DNA of 6,442 bases, taken from assembly GCA_026125625.1 (NCBI GenBank), contig JAHCKU010000188.1:1-6442 (forward strand), in the 5' to 3' direction. A program made the position numbers and the translations under genes. Positions 4,831 through 6,442 of this stretch are shown piece after piece. Below the pieces are notes generated by a model. The model did not search any database, had not been told where the DNA came from, and worked only from the letters and a program-made list of their open reading frames with translations. This stretch comes from Burkholderiales bacterium (GTDB taxonomy: Bacteria > Pseudomonadota > Gammaproteobacteria > Burkholderiales > SHXO01). Numbering within the stretch: position 1 is the stretch's first letter; every line of letters starts with the position of its first letter.

Positions 4831-6442
4831 TCAGTGATTGTCGCGCGGCACGCCCTTGGTTTCGGCGATGCGCTGGTACTTCACCGCCGGCTTGAGCACC
4901 ATGCCTTCCGACAGCTCGTCCACCATGCCACGCTGGATCTCCTGCCATGGCGTCTGGCTCTCCGGCGACTTGTAGCCGCCCTGTGCCTTCAGCTGTGCAT
5001 GACGTTTCTCGAGTTCCTCTTTACTGATCAGCATGTCCACGGTGCGCTTGTTGAGATCGAGGCGCACGCGATCGCCGGTCTTGAGCACCGCCAGGCCGCT
5101 GTTGCTGGCCGCTTCCGGCGAGGCATTGAGGATCGACGGCGAACCGGAGGTGCCTGACTGACGGCCGTCGCCGATGCATGGCAGCTCCATGACCCCGCGC
5201 TTGAGCAGCGCTGTCGGGGCGCGCATGTTCACCACCTCCGCCGCGCCAGGATAGCCCTTCGGGCCGGTGCCGCGCACGAACAGGATGCAGTGCTCGTCAA
5301 CCGCCAGTGCCGGGTCGTCGATGCGATGGTGGTAGTCCTCCGGTCCATCGAACACGATGGCGCGGCCTTCGAAGGCGTTCGGATCCTTCGGATTGGACAG
5401 ATAGCGCTCGCGGAACTCCTTGGAGATCACGCTCGTCTTCATGATCGCGCTGTCGAACAGGTTGCCCTTCATGTTGAGGAAGCCCGACTTGTCCTTCATC
5501 GGCTTGTCGTACGGCCAGATCACCTTGCGATCCAGCACCGGCCGATCCTTGCAGTTCTCCGCCAGTGTCTTGCCGGTGACGGTGAGCGCGTTGCGGATCT
5601 TCCCTGCCTTCATCAGCTCGTTCACCACCGCCGGCACACCTCCGGCACGATGATATTCCTCGCCCAGATATTCGCCCGCCGGCTGCATGTTGACCAGCAG
5701 CGGAATCTCGTAGCCGACCCGCTCCCAGTCGTCGTTATTGAGCTCGACGCCTATGTGGCGGGCAACGGCATTGAGATGGATCGGCGCGTTGGTCGAGCCG
5801 CCGATGGCGGAGTTGACCACGATGGCGTTCTCGAACGCTTCGCGCGTGAGGATCTTGGACGGCCGCAGATCCTCCCACACCATCTCGACGATGCGCTTGC
5901 CGGTTTCGTAGGCAATCGCAGCACGTTCCTTGTGCGGCGCTGGCGGTGCGGCACAGCCGGTGAGCGACATGCCCAGCGCTTCGGCCAGCGAGTTCATTGT
6001 GGAGGCGGTGCCCATGGTGTTGCAGTGGCCAGGCGAAGGCGCCGACGAAGCGATCAACTCGATGAACTGCTCGCGATTGATCTCGCCGGCGGCGAGCATC
6101 TCGCGCGCGCGCCAGACGATGGTACCGGAGCCGGTGCGCTCGCCGCGGAACCAGCCGTTGAGCATCGGTCCGCTGGACAATACGATGGCGGGAATGTCCA
6201 CCGTCGCGGCGGCCATCAGCTGCGCCGGCGTGGTCTTGTCGCAGCCGGTGGTGAGCACCACGCCGTCGATGAAGTAACCGTACAGCAGTTCCACCAGGCC
6301 CAGGTAGCACAGGTTGCGGTCCAGCGAGGCGGTCGGCCGCTTTCCGGTCTCCTGGATCGGATGTAGCGGCACCTCGAACGCGATGCCCCCGGCTTCGCGA
6401 ATGCCTTCGCGCACGCGGTATGCCAGCTCGAGGTGATTGCGG
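4831..6442 (-). CDS. IlvD/Edd-family sugar-acid dehydratase, XylD-like (D-xylonate dehydratase-like), N-terminus beyond window
   Basis: About 536 C-terminal residues are present; full-length XylD-type enzymes are near 590, so roughly 55 residues lie past the right edge. The family dehydrates aldonic acids to 2-keto-3-deoxy acids in the cytoplasm using a [2Fe-2S] cluster and Mg2+. Two cluster cysteines are visible: TTGCDKTTP (Cys codon 6243-6241, followed by D and the Mg-binding K) and GHCNTMGTASTMN (Cys codon 6024-6022); the first of the usual three is outside the window. The catalytic serine region is GDGRQSGTSGSPSILNASPEA (Ser codon 5157-5155). Phrases such as LDRNLCYLGLVE, GSGTIVWRAR, LVNMQPAGEYLGE, KGNLFDSAIMK and the carboxy-terminal AVKYQ...DNH ending follow Caulobacter XylD as remembered, more closely than true dihydroxy-acid dehydratase IlvD. 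L-arabinonate, D-fuconate or another aldonate remain possible substrates. Its stop is followed by a strong terminator; upstream operon partners are not visible. Confidence 0.9.
   Translation of the reverse strand, partial: RNHLELAYRVREGIREAGGIAFEVPLHPIQETGKRPTASLDRNLCYLGLVELLYGYFIDGVVLTTGCDKTTPAQLMAAATVDIPAIVLSSGPMLNGWFRGERTGSGTIVWRAREMLAAGEINREQFIELIASSAPSPGHCNTMGTASTMNSLAEALGMSLTGCAAPPAPHKERAAIAYETGKRIVEMVWEDLRPSKILTREAFENAIVVNSAIGGSTNAPIHLNAVARHIGVELNNDDWERVGYEIPLLVNMQPAGEYLGEEYHRAGGVPAVVNELMKAGKIRNALTVTGKTLAENCKDRPVLDRKVIWPYDKPMKDKSGFLNMKGNLFDSAIMKTSVISKEFRERYLSNPKDPNAFEGRAIVFDGPEDYHHRIDDPALAVDEHCILFVRGTGPKGYPGAAEVVNMRAPTALLKRGVMELPCIGDGRQSGTSGSPSILNASPEAASNSGLAVLKTGDRVRLDLNKRTVDMLISKEELEKRHAQLKAQGGYKSPESQTPWQEIQRGMVDELSEGMVLKPAVKYQRIAETKGVPRDNH

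Noticed and set aside
5290..6366. Long open frame (358 codons) on the plus strand opposite the dehydratase
   Set aside because: Its translation is His/Arg/Val-rich and low in recognisable motifs, as expected of the complementary strand of a GC-rich gene; the minus strand carries the full conserved dehydratase.
4831..6442. Naming the dehydratase ilvD (branched-chain amino acid synthesis)
   Set aside because: The conserved phrases and C-terminal ending fit the XylD sugar-acid branch better; the missing N-terminus prevents a firmer call.

Overview
The window is GC-rich and densely coded. Codon use is typical of a GC-rich bacterium, and the gene content (FCD-type GntR regulator, PhyH dioxygenase, DXR-like oxidoreductase, XylD-like sugar-acid dehydratase, rhomboid protease) suggests a proteobacterium. 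No RNA gene, insertion sequence, CRISPR array or phage gene was seen, so the genus cannot be fixed from this piece.

Left part (1-3882): a small catabolic-looking island around a divergent promoter. On the minus strand a metal-dependent amidohydrolase (start at 813) runs off the left edge. On the plus strand a GntR/FCD regulator, a non-heme Fe(II)/2-oxoglutarate dioxygenase of the PhyH family and a Rossmann-fold oxidoreductase with a SAF-like C-terminal region (family of Brucella DRL, the DXR-like protein) lie in tight succession. The regulator and dioxygenase overlap by one base behind a near-perfect Shine-Dalgarno, and the dioxygenase and oxidoreductase are 22 bases apart. A 15-bp palindrome made of two GTATAC units (901-915) sits in the divergent promoter and is the obvious candidate operator for the GntR protein.

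Middle (3897-4780): a six-helix rhomboid intramembrane serine protease on the minus strand, convergent with the oxidoreductase and with its own plausible sigma70-type promoter. It looks functionally unrelated to its neighbours.

Right part (4781-6442): the C-terminal ~536 residues of an IlvD/Edd-family dehydratase, closest by recalled sequence to D-xylonate dehydratase (XylD), on the minus strand and ending at a strong intrinsic terminator.

Reading together: regulator, hydroxylase, oxidoreductase and hydrolase look like an inducible pathway that oxidises and breaks down a small organic compound. Its substrate cannot be named from sequence. The combination of a PhyH dioxygenase with a DRL-family enzyme outside any isoprenoid context is the part most likely to be undescribed. 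The sugar-acid dehydratase may belong to the same carbon-catabolic region but is separated by the rhomboid gene and is transcribed independently.
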